Shown: positions 10,525 to 18,871, numbered from the stretch's first letter. The stretch is DNA of 22,923 nucleotides from Acidobacteriota bacterium (GCA_016710075.1 JADJLO010000027.1:1-22923); one strand, 5' to 3'. Notes: generated from the sequence alone by a model not told the origin. A program made the numbers and translations.

Positions 10525-11054
10525 TGAAAATCTCCCGAAATCATAAATTTCTGCTCATCGTTTTGGCGGTCATGCCGGCTTACCTGATCTCTATTGCCCC
10601 GGCTCAAACACCCCCCAATCGCGTCAATGCGCGCGTCACGGTGGAGCCAGCGCAGGTCAAACCCGGCGAACAGGCAAAAATCAAACTCACCCTCGAGATC
10701 GCTGATGAGGCTCACGTCAACTCCAACGCGCCGCGCGATCCAAATCTGATTCCGACGATTTTTACTCCAAACCCAACCGCCGGAATCATCTGGGGCAAGC
10801 CGCAATATCCCACTCCAACCGAAGTCACGGAATGGTATGCCAACGACCCGCTGCCGGTATTTCAAAACGGAGCCGTCATCGAAGTTCCATTCACCATTGA
10901 TAAGACGGCCACAGGCACATTGACGATTGGCGGCACCCTGCGGGCTCAGGCTTGCGATCACGAGCAATGTTATCCACCCCGCAAAATTCCAGTCAGCGCG
11001 ACTCTGCAAATCACCAGCGAAAGCTCACCTCCGCCAAAGAACCGTCAATATTGA
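10524..11054 (+). CDS. DsbD alpha-like (N-terminal DsbD domain) periplasmic protein
   Basis: ATG 10524 overlaps the preceding stop (TGATGA), so the two genes are coupled; a TTG at 10521 also opens the frame but is less likely. The protein has 176 residues. It starts with a signal segment (FLLIVLAVMPAYLISIAPAQ), then an immunoglobulin-like domain of the DsbD_N type (VEPAQVKPGEQAKIKLTLEI, DEAHVNSNAP). It ends with ACDHEQCYPPRKIPV, whose C144 and C149 match the redox cysteine pair of DsbD alpha. In full-length DsbD this domain receives electrons from the membrane segment and reduces periplasmic partners. Here it stands alone without membrane or gamma domains, next to a thioredoxin-fold protein that could be its partner. 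It is the last gene before the cassette array. Confidence 0.8.
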   Translation: MKISRNHKFLLIVLAVMPAYLISIAPAQTPPNRVNARVTVEPAQVKPGEQAKIKLTLEIADEAHVNSNAPRDPNLIPTIFTPNPTAGIIWGKPQYPTPTEVTEWYANDPLPVFQNGAVIEVPFTIDKTATGTLTIGGTLRAQACDHEQCYPPRKIPVSATLQITSESSPPPKNRQY

Positions 11055-11085
11055 GTCCAACCATCAAATACGCGACCTCCCTTTT

Positions 11086-11353
11086 CGACGGGCCCGAGAG
11101 GATATGTTTTATCAATGACGCCTTTTTTCCCTGCCGGTTATTTGAATCGGACACAATTTCGCCGATAATCCCTGTGTCTGATTCGCTATTATTTTCAATT
11201 TTCGGGAAAGAAGCCGGCGGCCATCGGCTGTATTAAACTCCAAGTCCCGTTCGCTCCGGCTTAGTTCAACCAGAATTGTGTGGCGGCTCCCCCTGTGGGG
11301 CTAAAGGGTCGTTTTGCTGACTCCGCGCCACACGAATTCTTAATACGTTAGGT
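11086..11353 (+). repeat. Repeat copy 1 (~268 bp), includes an attC site
   Basis: This segment matches 14885-15147 at roughly 90% identity with a few one- or two-base gaps. Shared landmarks are GGCCCGAG, TTATCAATGACGCCTTTT, CCCTGCCGGTTATTTGAATC, GTGTCTGATTCGCTATTATT and CGTTCGCTCCGGCTTAGTTC. No convincing gene lies in it on either strand. It fills the gap between the DsbD-like gene and the first cassette gene. Its right part is an attC site (11264-11353), so this may be a non-coding cassette or a shared cassette tail. Confidence 0.85.
11264..11353 (+). other. attC site 1
   Basis: The left box is GTTCAAC and the right box GTTAGGT. The arms AGAATT-GTGTGGCG and CGCCACAC-GAATTCTT pair with one extrahelical base, the hallmark that lets the integrase choose a strand. 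The central loop of about 40 bases includes a CTCCCC/GGGG hairpin. Confidence 0.75.
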
Positions 11354-11388
11354 GCAGACAGAGGCGACTTGAGGAAGCGTAATAGAGT

Positions 11389-11846
11389 ATGGGGATGCTT
11401 CTCGCCAAAATCATCACTCAAGACATTGGATTGCTAACCCGCGAAGAAACCGGCATTGAACAATCCGTCCAGGCCGTTCAAGTCGATGTGTGGGAGGCGG
11501 CGCAGGAAGTTGAACGTCATCTTTTAGTATTCGTATGCTACCCGGAAATGGATCGCAGCTTATGTGAGAAACTTGAGAGTCGGCTATACGGAAATCAGGG
11601 AGATGTTATCTCCTTTGTGGTTAGAGATGAGCCTGGCAGAGCCATCGTTTTTATTCCCGCAAGACACCAGAGGCAGTCTTCCTTGCTACACAGAGCTGCC
11701 GCGATTGCGGTTGTAAAGCATTCTTGGGGATGGGATGAAAGCGAAAGATCGAGGTTCAGGATGAAACCGCAGGCGAGGTCATTGAACTGGATAACCCAGG
11801 TACGAAAATGGCCGTTTTGAGATTGAAGTATAAACCGCAAGCTGCA

Positions 11847-11852
<6 letters not shown>
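11389..11852 (+). CDS. Cassette 1: unknown protein (one frameshift)
   Basis: I do not recognise this family. ATG 11389 (or 11395) follows GAGGAAG at 11371-11377. The protein reads MLLAKIITQDIGLLTREETG and then VDVWEAAQEVERHLLVFVCY. Near 11740 the frame slips by one base. The uncorrected frame runs to 11820, but the shifted frame reads KIEVQDETAGEVIELDNPGT then KMAVLRLKYKPQAAP, which looks far more protein-like and stops at TAA 11850-11852. That stop is supplied by the left box of the next attC site. The corrected length is about 154 residues. There is no signal peptide or membrane segment, so it is probably cytoplasmic. Confidence 0.6.
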
Positions 11853-11934
<82 letters not shown>

Positions 11935-12522
11935 AGCTTACTTTTTACACTTCGGTTTTGACCTCTTTTATCTTCCATTTCAGGGAGCCTGAGCCTTCTT
12001 AATCTTAGATTATGAAACTTTCGCACCTGCTACTAATGACATTCGGCACGGCCATTGTTCGCATTTTTATGAAAGGCTGCTTTTACAAGATGGCCTGCAG
12101 ACTTCATTTTTAATCGGGATTACATTGCGTTTCCCATTGCTTTCTTTGTCATCTTCAGTTGGCGTGGCCAATTTCAAGACTCTTTCGCCTGACACCGCTG
12201 ATGATATTCGCTGGTCCCGTGTCGAGATGCCGAAATAGACCGCCCGGTTGGTGGGCCAAGGAGACTGAGGGAAGGAAACTTTTGCTGATTTGTGGCGCTT
12301 GCGACGAACGTGTGGAACTGTGGCTGACTCGGACACCTCCGGAAGGTCTCCAGTCAATCCACGATTCCAGTCTTCAGGCTAAGATGGCCGGAGTTCTTGG
12401 GTATCTGGAAGGAAGTTCGGCGTCGGAACGATGTACTTTGATTGATTGGCCAACCGAGTGTCTGTCCCTGTTTCTTGGCCAATGGGCGATTGTCCGAGAT
12501 CTGGCGTTTGGAACGTTTCTTC
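11935..12522. other. Cassette 2 body: no confident gene
   Basis: This 588-base body between attC sites has no gene I can defend. Candidates are a 33-residue + ORF at 12012-12113 beginning MKLSHLLLMTFGTAIV; a + frame from about 11936 to 12238 with one in-frame TGA at 11990 and a plausible ending (ANFKTLSPDTADDIRWSRVE); and a - strand ORF at 12067-12357 of 96 residues. These overlap, so at most one can be right. The last 70 bases resemble the end of cassette 3 (CTTGGCCARTGGGC ... CCGAGA). Confidence 0.5.
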
Positions 12523-12610
12523 GCCTAACACCCATTCTACCGGAGCCGCCGCCGCTTCCAGGTTGGGCAAATACGGAAGGGCGGCGGCCCGGTAAACTAG
12601 TTCGTTAGGC
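12523..12610 (+). other. attC site 3
   Basis: Left box GCCTAAC and right box GTTAGGC. The arms CTACCGGAGCCGCCGCCG and GGCGGCGGCCCGGTA are nearly identical to attC site 4, except in the central loop. Confidence 0.92.
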
Positions 12611-12641
12611 CAAATCGATAACGCATTTATCAGCACTAAGT

Positions 12642-12779
12642 ATGTCCTACTGGAGAAAAACAAAAAGCAATAAGGGCAGAGGCGTAACATCGGTTTCTAT
12701 CCCAATAGAGCTGCTCATGGCGATTGGCACTGTTGCCTTGGTGCTCTTGACTAGGCTGCTGCTGAGTCTTTTAAGATAG
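12642..12779 (+). CDS. Cassette 3: 45-residue membrane peptide
   Basis: A small open frame starts 32 bases after the preceding attC site, the usual place for a cassette gene. It begins MSYWRKTKSNKGRGV, a basic cytoplasmic-type N-terminus, followed by a single hydrophobic helix (IELLMAIGTVALVLLT) and a short RLLLSLLR tail, ending at TAG 12777-12779. It looks like a single-pass inner-membrane peptide with the positive end inside. No strong Shine-Dalgarno sequence is visible, which is common for first genes in cassettes. The function is unknown. The rest of the cassette (12780-13171) has no clear gene. Confidence 0.45.
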   Translation: MSYWRKTKSNKGRGVTSVSIPIELLMAIGTVALVLLTRLLLSLLR

Positions 12780-13171
12780 ATTTTAGTCAGGCCATCGGGA
12801 TGACGTTTGCGAGTGCGGCTCTTTGATCTTCGAGATGGTTTGCGTGCGCGGCACGCTGCGATGGGGTGATTTATCTTCGTGATGTAAAGCATTGCGAGTG
12901 TGGCTCGGCTTCGGCCAGTGGGTGCCGGATAATCTCGGATTGAGTGAGCTGTGTGAAGAGGCTTTTTGGCCGAGGGCTTGGACGCCAAGGATGCCTAGTC
13001 TTGTTCGAGGAGCGAGTTGCGCGAGGTGGCTTCCTGGCCAGCAGGCATCTTGCCAAAGGGCCGTGGTCTCGATCGAGGCTGAGGCCAGTTTCAATCAAGC
13101 GGGCGATTGCGTGTCAGTGTCTTCTTGGCCAGTGGGCCCTTAGCCGAGACTTGGCAGGAGAACGTATTTTC
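12780..13171. other. Cassette 3 downstream part: degenerate repeats, no confident gene
   Basis: This stretch carries four copies of a TTGGCCAGTGGGC-like word at about 12911, 12965, 13033 and 13125, spaced 54-92 bases apart, with related words in the end of cassette 2. One + frame from 12944 runs to a TAA at 13175-13177 inside the next attC site, but its arginine-rich product is unconvincing. The repeats fall in different frames, which argues against a protein repeat unless frameshifts intervene. Confidence 0.4.
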
Positions 13172-13258
13172 CCCTAACAATCGTTCTACCGGAGCCGCCG
13201 CCGCTTCCAGGTCAGCAATTGCGGAAGGGCGGCGGCCCGGTAAACTTGTTCGTTAGGC
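13172..13258 (+). other. attC site 4
   Basis: Left box CCCTAAC and right box GTTAGGC, with the same GGAGCCGCCGCCG / GGCGGCGGCCCGGTA arms as attC site 3. Confidence 0.92.
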
Positions 13259-13316
13259 GTGCCTGAAAATTACAACTTTGACCAGAACATTGAGTATGAT
13301 ATTATCCAAAAATTGA

Positions 13317-13550
<234 letters not shown>

Positions 13551-13554
<4 letters not shown>

Positions 13555-13887
13555 ATTTCTTGTTGATGCTCATCGCCAAAAAGGCTCACAGGACTCTTGA
13601 AACTGATGGGCCAGGATGCGATTCATACCAGGGACCTACCATTAGGCAACCGGACCAAAGACTCGGAAATTATCAGAATATCATTACAAGAAGGTCGGGT
13701 TGTTGTAACAAAAGACGCGGATTTTGTCGAAACGATCGTACTGAAGAGCCAGCCTTGGAAACTTCTCCTTGTTTCAGCAGGAAATATTACAAACTCAGAA
13801 CTTGAGTCATTGTTTACAGCAAATTTAGACAAGATCGCAAAAGGGTTTGTAGAGTTCGATTTTATAAATTGGATCGTACAAACCTAA
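13551..13887 (+). CDS. Cassette 4b: DUF5615-family PIN-like toxin (one frameshift)
   Basis: ATG 13551 overlaps the antitoxin stop. It begins MKFLVDAH, the family start whose Asp is a predicted catalytic acid. One base is missing at about 13575. After it the frame reads PKRLTGLLKLMGQDAIHTRD, then LPLGNRTKDSEI and GRVVVTKDADFVETIVL (two more conserved acidic residues), and KLLLVSAGNITNSELESLF, ending TAA 13885-13887. The corrected length of about 113 residues is normal. It is a likely PIN-like ribonuclease toxin paired with DUF433. A start at 13597 would also give an ORF but loses the first catalytic residue. Confidence 0.85.
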
Positions 13888-13906
13888 TCTATCATTTCTA
13901 AAAGCG

Positions 13907-13994
<88 letters not shown>

Positions 13995-14025
13995 GGACTA
14001 TTGTATTGTAGGCGAAGGGAGCAGG

Positions 14026-14442
14026 ATGGCAGACGATACGATCGACCTCTTGAAGAATTACTTGTTATTGGAGCCCGACGGAGCGGCGGTCCTCCTTCCA
14101 GGTGGCGGAGACTTTTGGAGCCAGTTGATGTCCGGCAATGCGACCGATCCTGGCATCCGGCGGCTGATGGGCAGCGAGCACAGACGCCTGCTGTCGGCGT
14201 TGCCTATGGGTGCCGATTGGACAAACTGGGAAATGCATCCAGCGGGTGACGAAGTCCTGTTCATGCTTGAGGGCAAAGCAACATTTCTTCTTGATCTTCC
14301 CGACGGCTTGAGGGAGGTCGCTCTTAGTCCAGGACGCTTGCTGGTGATTCCGAAAGGAGTTTGGCACACCGCGAAGGTGAGTGAGCCGACTCGTCTGCTG
14401 GCGATCACCGCGGGCCAGGGCACTCAACACCGGCCGGCGTAA
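14026..14442 (+). CDS. Cassette 5: cupin-domain protein
   Basis: An intact protein of 138 residues; the ATG is preceded by GGGAGCAGG. It is a single-domain cupin. The first motif is WEMHPAGDEVLFMLEGKATF (H71, E76, G83), and the second is PGRLLVIPKGVWHTAKV (G103, P109, H114). H71, E76 and H114 could bind a metal. Small cupins of this kind are usually dioxygenases, isomerases or sugar/metabolite-binding proteins, and the substrate cannot be told. The gene starts 31 bases after an attC site and ends 14 bases before the next, a typical cassette layout. There is no frameshift. Confidence 0.88.
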   Translation: MADDTIDLLKNYLLLEPDGAAVLLPGGGDFWSQLMSGNATDPGIRRLMGSEHRRLLSALPMGADWTNWEMHPAGDEVLFMLEGKATFLLDLPDGLREVALSPGRLLVIPKGVWHTAKVSEPTRLLAITAGQGTQHRPA

Positions 14443-14456
14443 CAGAGATGAACGCC

Positions 14457-14532
14457 AGCTAACACGCGCCTGCAGCCGACCGCGCTTCGCATCTGCCGCT
14501 GCTCCAGCGCGGTCGGCTGCAGGCCGTTAGGT
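14457..14532 (+). other. attC site 6 (near-perfect palindrome)
   Basis: Left box AGCTAAC and right box GTTAGGT. The arms CCTGCAGCCGACCGCGCT and AGCGCGGTCGGCTGCAGG pair without mismatch over 18 bases, so the extrahelical bases usual in attC must lie outside this stem. It differs from the main attC family. Confidence 0.8.
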
Positions 14533-14601
14533 TTTCTCCTTGATAATCACTTTGATTGTCAGGAGAGGCGATTGTAGAATGCGAGCAGGAGATCGACGAT
14601 T

Positions 14602-14838
14602 ATGGAAACTATCACTCTACAAGCCCATTTTGATGGTAAACAGATTTTACTGGACGAGCCAATCCAACTTGAGCCTGGCACTAAATTGCTTGTTACAGTT
14701 GTCTCTTCTTCAGAGACTGAGCGAGAACAATGGCTGAGTTATTCGATGCAGCTGTTGAGACAAACCTACGCTGACGACGAGCCAGAATATTCACTTAGCT
14801 TAATAAAGGAGCATAATCCCGAATATGGAAGAGGGTGA
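14602..14838 (+). CDS. Cassette 6a: antitoxin-like protein
   Basis: An intact 78-residue protein starting METITLQAHFDGKQILLDEP. This opening, with a basic hairpin then a long polar helix (EREQWLSYSMQLLRQTYADD), is typical of small antitoxins encoded before MazF/PemK-like toxins. It overlaps the start of the next ORF (14825), as such pairs often do. The start is ATG 14602, preceded by GCAGGAGATCGACG. Because the toxin is cut short, this antitoxin may have no partner here. The assignment rests on context and general sequence style. Confidence 0.7.
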   Translation: METITLQAHFDGKQILLDEPIQLEPGTKLLVTVVSSSETEREQWLSYSMQLLRQTYADDEPEYSLSLIKEHNPEYGRG

Positions 14839-14899
14839 CGTCGTCTTGACGGCAATTCGACAGTCTAATGGACAAATCAAAAACCGACCGGCCCGAGTG
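14825..14899 (+). pseudogene. Cassette 6b: MazF/PemK-like toxin, truncated after ~25 residues
   Basis: The ORF begins MEEGDVVLTAIRQSNGQIKN then RPARV, which closely follows the N-terminus of MazF/PemK-like toxins (EGDVVL...PQ.NGQIK.RPAL). Directly after this the sequence becomes the ~265 bp repeat. The frame stays open to 15100, but the rest has no toxin character. About 85-90 residues, including the rest of the RNase fold, are therefore missing. Either the repeat was inserted or a recombination joined the two. Confidence 0.7.
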
Positions 14900-15147
14900 G
14901 ATATTTTTATCAATGACGCCTTTTCTCCCTGCCGGTTATTTGAATCGGACCCAATTTCATCGATAATCCCGGTGTCTGATTCGCTATTATTTTCAATTTT
15001 TCGGAAAAGAAGCCGACGGCCATCGGCTGTTTTAAATTCAAAGTCCCGTTCGCTCCGGCTTAGTTCAACCAGAATTGTGTGGCGGCTCCCCTGGGGCTAA
15101 AGGGTCGTTTGCTGACTCCGCGCCACACGAATCTTAATACGTTATAC
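14885..15147 (+). repeat. Repeat copy 2 (~263 bp), includes an attC site
   Basis: Matches 11086-11353 at roughly 90% identity. The left edge lies inside the MazF-like ORF at the codons for NRPAR; the right edge is the end of an attC site. No gene is recognised within it on either strand. Confidence 0.85.
15063..15147 (+). other. attC site 7
   Basis: Left box GTTCAAC and a less regular right box GTTATAC. The GTGTGGCG/CGCCACAC arms are the same as in attC site 1, with a slightly shorter loop. Confidence 0.7.
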
Positions 15148-15166
15148 GCCTTGGCAACAAGGATTT

Positions 15167-15771
15167 ATGAACCCTTCCAAACCAGGAAGCAGAACGATCT
15201 GTTCGCGGTCGGTAAGTCATGGGAGCTCAACGCTTGCGTTGGCCGTAACAGTGGGCCTTAGTGGCTTCGACGACTATGCACGGGTTATTTTTGAGCTGGT
15301 GCCCGTCTGGCCGATAGCTTAAAGGAAAACCGTCAGGGACTTGATGTGGTTATCTATCCCGTCGTTTTCGTTTATCGGCAGGGTATCGAACTCTCACTCA
15401 AACATCTGGCTGGGTATCTTCCGTTTCTATGGGATGAGCACCACGATGTTGTACTGAGCCACAAGCTAATCGACAATTGGCGTACCATTCGTCCCTTTAT
15501 CTATAGAGGTGTCGACCTGGATCCCGAAAACACCGTCCCTAGTGTCGATAAGATATTGGCCGACTTTACGGAAATCGACCCGAGTGGCGAAGTTTTTCGT
15601 TTTCCAGAATCCCGTCGAGGTCAAAAACACCTCGAAGAGACAAGCATCATTAACGTCGAGGTGTTTGCGCAAGCAATGGCAACGCTCGATGAAATCTTCG
15701 ATTTCTGGTTTCATGTCACGTCAGAATTATTTGATGGAAAAATGGATGCTCAAAATCAGGCGGGCGTATAA
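15167..15771 (+). CDS. Cassette 7: hypothetical protein with 'YRxxIELxLK' helix, HEPN-like in style (one frameshift)
   Basis: ATG 15167 starts 20 bases after an attC site. The first part ends SGFDDYARVIFEL; near 15298 one base, probably a G, is missing, and the shifted frame continues ARLADSLKENRQGLDVVIYP then VVFVYRQGIELSLKHLAGYL, an opening I recall from a widespread family of unnamed bacterial proteins. The C-terminal half is helical (INVEVFAQAMATLDEIFDFW). The corrected protein has about 200 residues and stops at TAA 15769-15771, inside the left box of the next attC. If only the clean part is translated, a GTG at 15346 would start it. A HEPN-type role in defence is a guess. Confidence 0.6.
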
Positions 15772-15840
15772 CAAATCGTTGCAGCCGACAGCTGCCGCGG
15801 CTGCGCCGCGTCATCTGCGGCTGAACTCAAAACGTTATGT
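15766..15840 (+). other. attC site 8
   Basis: Left box GTATAAC and right box GTTATGT, with arms GCAGCCG-A-CAG and CTG-CGGCTG leaving one extrahelical A. It is of the short GCAGCCG type, unlike the main family. The stop of cassette 7 lies in its left box. Confidence 0.75.
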
Positions 15841-15855
15841 CGCTAAAGAAATTAA

Positions 15856-16549
15856 ATGAACCCGGAACTTATACGCTTATTTGACGACCAAGCCATGGCA
15901 GTATACGAGAATGGCAAACGTGTCCTTGGCTATAATGCGACTCGCTTCCTTCAAAAGATTCGCGCTGCTGGTGGCGTCTCAGCCGCTAAGTCATGGCTCA
16001 AAGAAAAGCCAAATGACAAGCCGACAACAGGCTTCTTGAAACTTGTTGACCATGGGAAACTAGACATTTCACTAGAGGCTCTCGTCTTACGCAATCCGTG
16101 GAATACATTATTCACTGAATCCGAATTGGGGTTGCACGACGACGATTAGAACGGTACGGGTACTTTCTACCTGCTGCAGAACCAGTTTTGCGATCGGAAC
16201 CAGTCGCAGAGATTGTTGACAGTGCTACTTATGTGGAGAGGGTGCAGTCAACAAGGTGTTAGTGAATCGGTATGAAAGGGATAATGACGCCCGCGAAGCA
16301 TGTATCAAACATTATGGCGCAGTTTGTTATGTATGTAAGTTTGACTTTGCCATAGTTTATGGATCAGCGTTTGAGGGTATGATTCATGTGCATCATCTCG
16401 TTCCAATAGCGACAATCAACACAGAATATAGAATTGATCCAATTGCTGATTTACGGCCAGTATGTCCTAATTGTCATGCTGTTATTCATCGTCGCGTTCC
16501 TTGCTATACAATTGCAGAGGTTCAAGGTCTACTTACTGCTCAGATCGCG

Positions 16550-16555
<6 letters not shown>
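15856..16555 (+). CDS. Cassette 8: HNH endonuclease with helical N-terminal region (two frameshifts)
   Basis: ATG 15856 starts 16 bases after an attC site: MNPELIRLFDDQAMAVYENG. The first frame ends at 16149. A one-base slip near 16135 restores ARRRLERYGYFLPAAEPVLR, and a second near 16240 restores GAVNKVLVNRYERDNDAREA. The C-terminus is an HNH nuclease: YGAVCYVCKFDF (zinc-type CxxC), then HVHHLVP (catalytic His) and LRPVCPNCHAVIHRR (second CxxC, then the final His). It stops at TAA 16553-16555, within the next attC left box. The corrected length is about 233 residues. HNH proteins of this layout are often annotated as restriction-type nucleases, so a defence role is plausible but unproven. 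Confidence 0.82.
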
Positions 16556-16636
<81 letters not shown>

Positions 16637-16662
16637 CACTCGAGGTAGCAAAAACTAATTTT

Positions 16663-17804
16663 ATGCCAATTCGCCTTATATATCATCAAACATCTGTAGA
16701 CTCAGATAATACCTCTCCTTTTGACAAGGCAATTGTTAAAATAACGGAAGATGAAGATATAATGATAGCTGGCCCATATTTAGAAATTCATTATCTTGAG
16801 CAGATAATAAATTCAGGCAATTCATGGCGACTTCTTACCGATATAGAGAAATGGTTACTTGCTTACGATAATGCTGCGCGACAAATAATTTGCAACTTTA
16901 TTGTTGCCAATACTGCCAATATTCATCACTGTAAAAAATTGCACGCAAGGTCATTATCGGTGGGAATAACGCGATGGTAGGATCTGCTAACTTCACCACA
17001 ATGGGAATTACTGGTAACATTGAGATGTCGGTACTGTTTGAAGAGGAAGCACAAGTTGACGAACTCGGACAGTGGTTCAATGATTTGTGGAAACATTCTG
17101 ATGTTGTAAGTGTAGATGAATTAGATAAATATATTTTGTCTTTACCGCATGTACAAATACCCAGTGAGGATATACAAAAACCATCTATAACGTCATCTGT
17201 TCTCCCAATTCATTCGAGATTTGTTGAGAGGAAGTGCGCGCCCCCAGGGTTTATCCACGATGAACATGCCCATGAACAATTGGTAGAGCGCATAAAGCGT
17301 GTCCCAAGTAGTAAGTGGATGGATCATTACTTTGATTTGATGAAAGAGTTGGTTGAAAGAGTCGAATTCAAAATGATGACCCGCGGCTTGTAATGTCGAT
17401 TCCACAAAGCGGATGGTTTTTACCCGTTACGATAAACCAGCGATATGTCCTGGCTTCTCAAAAAGCAGAACAAGGGTTATTTTATAGGCATTATTTATGG
17501 CGCAATGTTTAAATCTGAGTCTGAGTTAAAGTCAATGACAGCATATTATGGGAGATATAACCCACATCGGGGTGAAAGTGCTGCACTCACTCCCTATTTC
17601 TTGCAATTTAATCCAGATACGGACGTTTTCATACCTGAGGAATTCAAAAGTGGGTGGATACATTCGGTATTAACAGAGCTGGATCGAGCAAGAAGCTCGT
17701 CGTTCCGAAAATACCATCAGCCACTAGTTTATAAAGCGGCGATCAATCTATCCTACAGGCGTGAATTGTTGAAAGAAGCGTTTTCTGATGAATGGGTGGC
17801 CTAA
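16663..17804 (+). pseudogene. Cassette 9: phospholipase-D-like nuclease family protein (at least three frameshifts)
   Basis: Three consecutive frames form one protein of about 380 residues. The first starts MPIRLIYHQTSVDSDNTSPF and includes DIMIAGPYLEIHYLEQII. Near 16950 a base is missing. The corrected frame reads KKLHAKVIIGGNNAMVGSAN then FTTMGITGNIEMS, a PLD-type HxK...GSxNFT motif whose usual Asp seems replaced by Gly or Asn. A second slip near 17385 restores MSIPQSGWFLPVTINQRYVL, and a third near 17480 leads to GIIYGAMFKSESELKSMTAY and a stop at TAA 17802-17804 inside the next attC. A single HxK motif suggests a dimeric PLD-like nuclease. The DNA is clearly more AT-rich than the flanking cassettes, a sign of separate origin. 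Confidence 0.7.
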
Positions 17805-17886
17805 CTCCGCGTTCGACCAGAGGCGTTGCCGTCTTCATAGTAAAACCTTTGCGGATGGCGATGCCCCGGTCAACTGGTGGTTAGGC
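17799..17886 (+). other. attC site 10
   Basis: Left box GCCTAAC and right box GTTAGGC, with arms CGACCAGAGGCGTTGCCGTC and GGATGGCGATGCCCCGGTC. It belongs to the second attC family, shared with attC site 12 and the broken half-site. Confidence 0.9.
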
Positions 17887-17902
17887 CTATAAGTCAAGAA
17901 AG

Positions 17903-18811
17903 GTGCCCCACGTGGCAAAAGACAAACTCTCCAAGTCCCGCGAACTCGCAACCAAGATCATCTTTGCTGCGCTCCAAATTCTGAAGGATAAGGGTGGCCA
18001 AGCGCCCGGGCGCGACGTAATCGCTGCGGTCGAGAAGCGAGTCGCGCTGGACGAATGGGCTAAGGCCACATACGAAAAATCGGGTTACATCAGATGGCAA
18101 TCAATATTGCACTTTTATAGTATTGATTGCATCAAGGCTGGATATTTAATCAAAAAGAAGGGTGTTTGGTACTTAACACCCGAAGGTGACGCCGCGTTGA
18201 AGCTCGGAGAGGTCGGGCTCCTGAACGCCGCAAGATCTGCATATCGAAAGTGGCGGGATGAAAATCAACCACAAGAGGTCGGCACGGATATTGATGTCGG
18301 CGAGGAAGGTCAGCAAGGCCAAGAAGCCACAATTCATGAGATCGAGCAACAGGCAATTGAGGGACTCAAGAAACAGATAAATCTCAAGAACCCCTATGAG
18401 TTTCAAGAGCTCGTTGCCGCTCTCCTGCGAGGAATGGGATACTACACCCCGTTCGTTGCACCTCAGGGCAAGGATGGTGGCGTTGATGTAATCGCCTACC
18501 GCGATCCGCTTGGAACGGTCTCACCTCGAATTAAGGTACAAATCAAGCACCGCGAAAACTCTGCCACCGTTCAAGAAGTTCGTCAGCTGATGGGGCTACT
18601 GCAGAAGGACGGAGATGTTGGAATGTTCGTATCATCTGGCGGTTTCACAAGTGACGCGAAGAGCACAGCGCGCGGGTCACATGTACACGTTGAACTCGTA
18701 GATATTGACAGATTAATTGCACTTTGGCAGGAGTTTTATCCAAAGCTCACAGACGAGGACAAGAATGTTCTGTCCTTAGTGCCAATCTACTTTTATGCAC
18801 CCTCCGTCTAG
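17903..18811 (+). CDS. mrr: Cassette 10: Mrr-type restriction endonuclease
   Basis: Intact, 302 residues from GTG 17903. A second GTG at 17912 (MAKDKLSKSR...) is better spaced from GAAAGG at 17898-17903 and may be the true start. The N-terminal ~110 residues form a winged-helix Mrr_N-like region (KDKGGQAPGRDVIAAVEKRV, YLTPEGDAALKLG). The C-terminal half is the PD-(D/E)xK Mrr catalytic domain: NPYEFQELVAALLRGMGY, GKDGGVDVIAYRD (D195) and IKVQIKHRE (Q213, K215, a QxK variant), then GMFVSSGGFTSDA. Mrr proteins are type IV restriction enzymes that cut modified DNA and are typically solitary. No methyltransferase is nearby, consistent with type IV. The stop TAG directly abuts the next attC. Confidence 0.92.
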   Translation: MPHVAKDKLSKSRELATKIIFAALQILKDKGGQAPGRDVIAAVEKRVALDEWAKATYEKSGYIRWQSILHFYSIDCIKAGYLIKKKGVWYLTPEGDAALKLGEVGLLNAARSAYRKWRDENQPQEVGTDIDVGEEGQQGQEATIHEIEQQAIEGLKKQINLKNPYEFQELVAALLRGMGYYTPFVAPQGKDGGVDVIAYRDPLGTVSPRIKVQIKHRENSATVQEVRQLMGLLQKDGDVGMFVSSGGFTSDAKSTARGSHVHVELVDIDRLIALWQEFYPKLTDEDKNVLSLVPIYFYAPSV

Positions 18812-18871
18812 GCCTAACCCGCTGGTCAACCGGACTTGCCTTCGGCAGGCCGGTTACCATCAACGTTAGGC
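18812..18871 (+). other. attC site 11 (60 bp, short)
   Basis: Left box GCCTAAC and right box GTTAGGC. The arms TGGT-C-AACCGG and CCGGTTACCA pair with one extrahelical C, and an inner TGCC-TTC-GGCA hairpin closes the loop. At 60 bases it is the shortest site in the array. Confidence 0.9.

Noticed and set aside
12159..12608. A 149-residue + ORF across cassette 2
   Set aside because: It reads through the whole of attC site 3, is rich in proline and arginine at its end and has no recognisable features; the openness probably reflects the GC-rich attC arms.
14058..14430. Two antisense ORFs of 121 residues opposite the cupin
   Set aside because: They are shadows of the cupin coding frame with no protein-like features.
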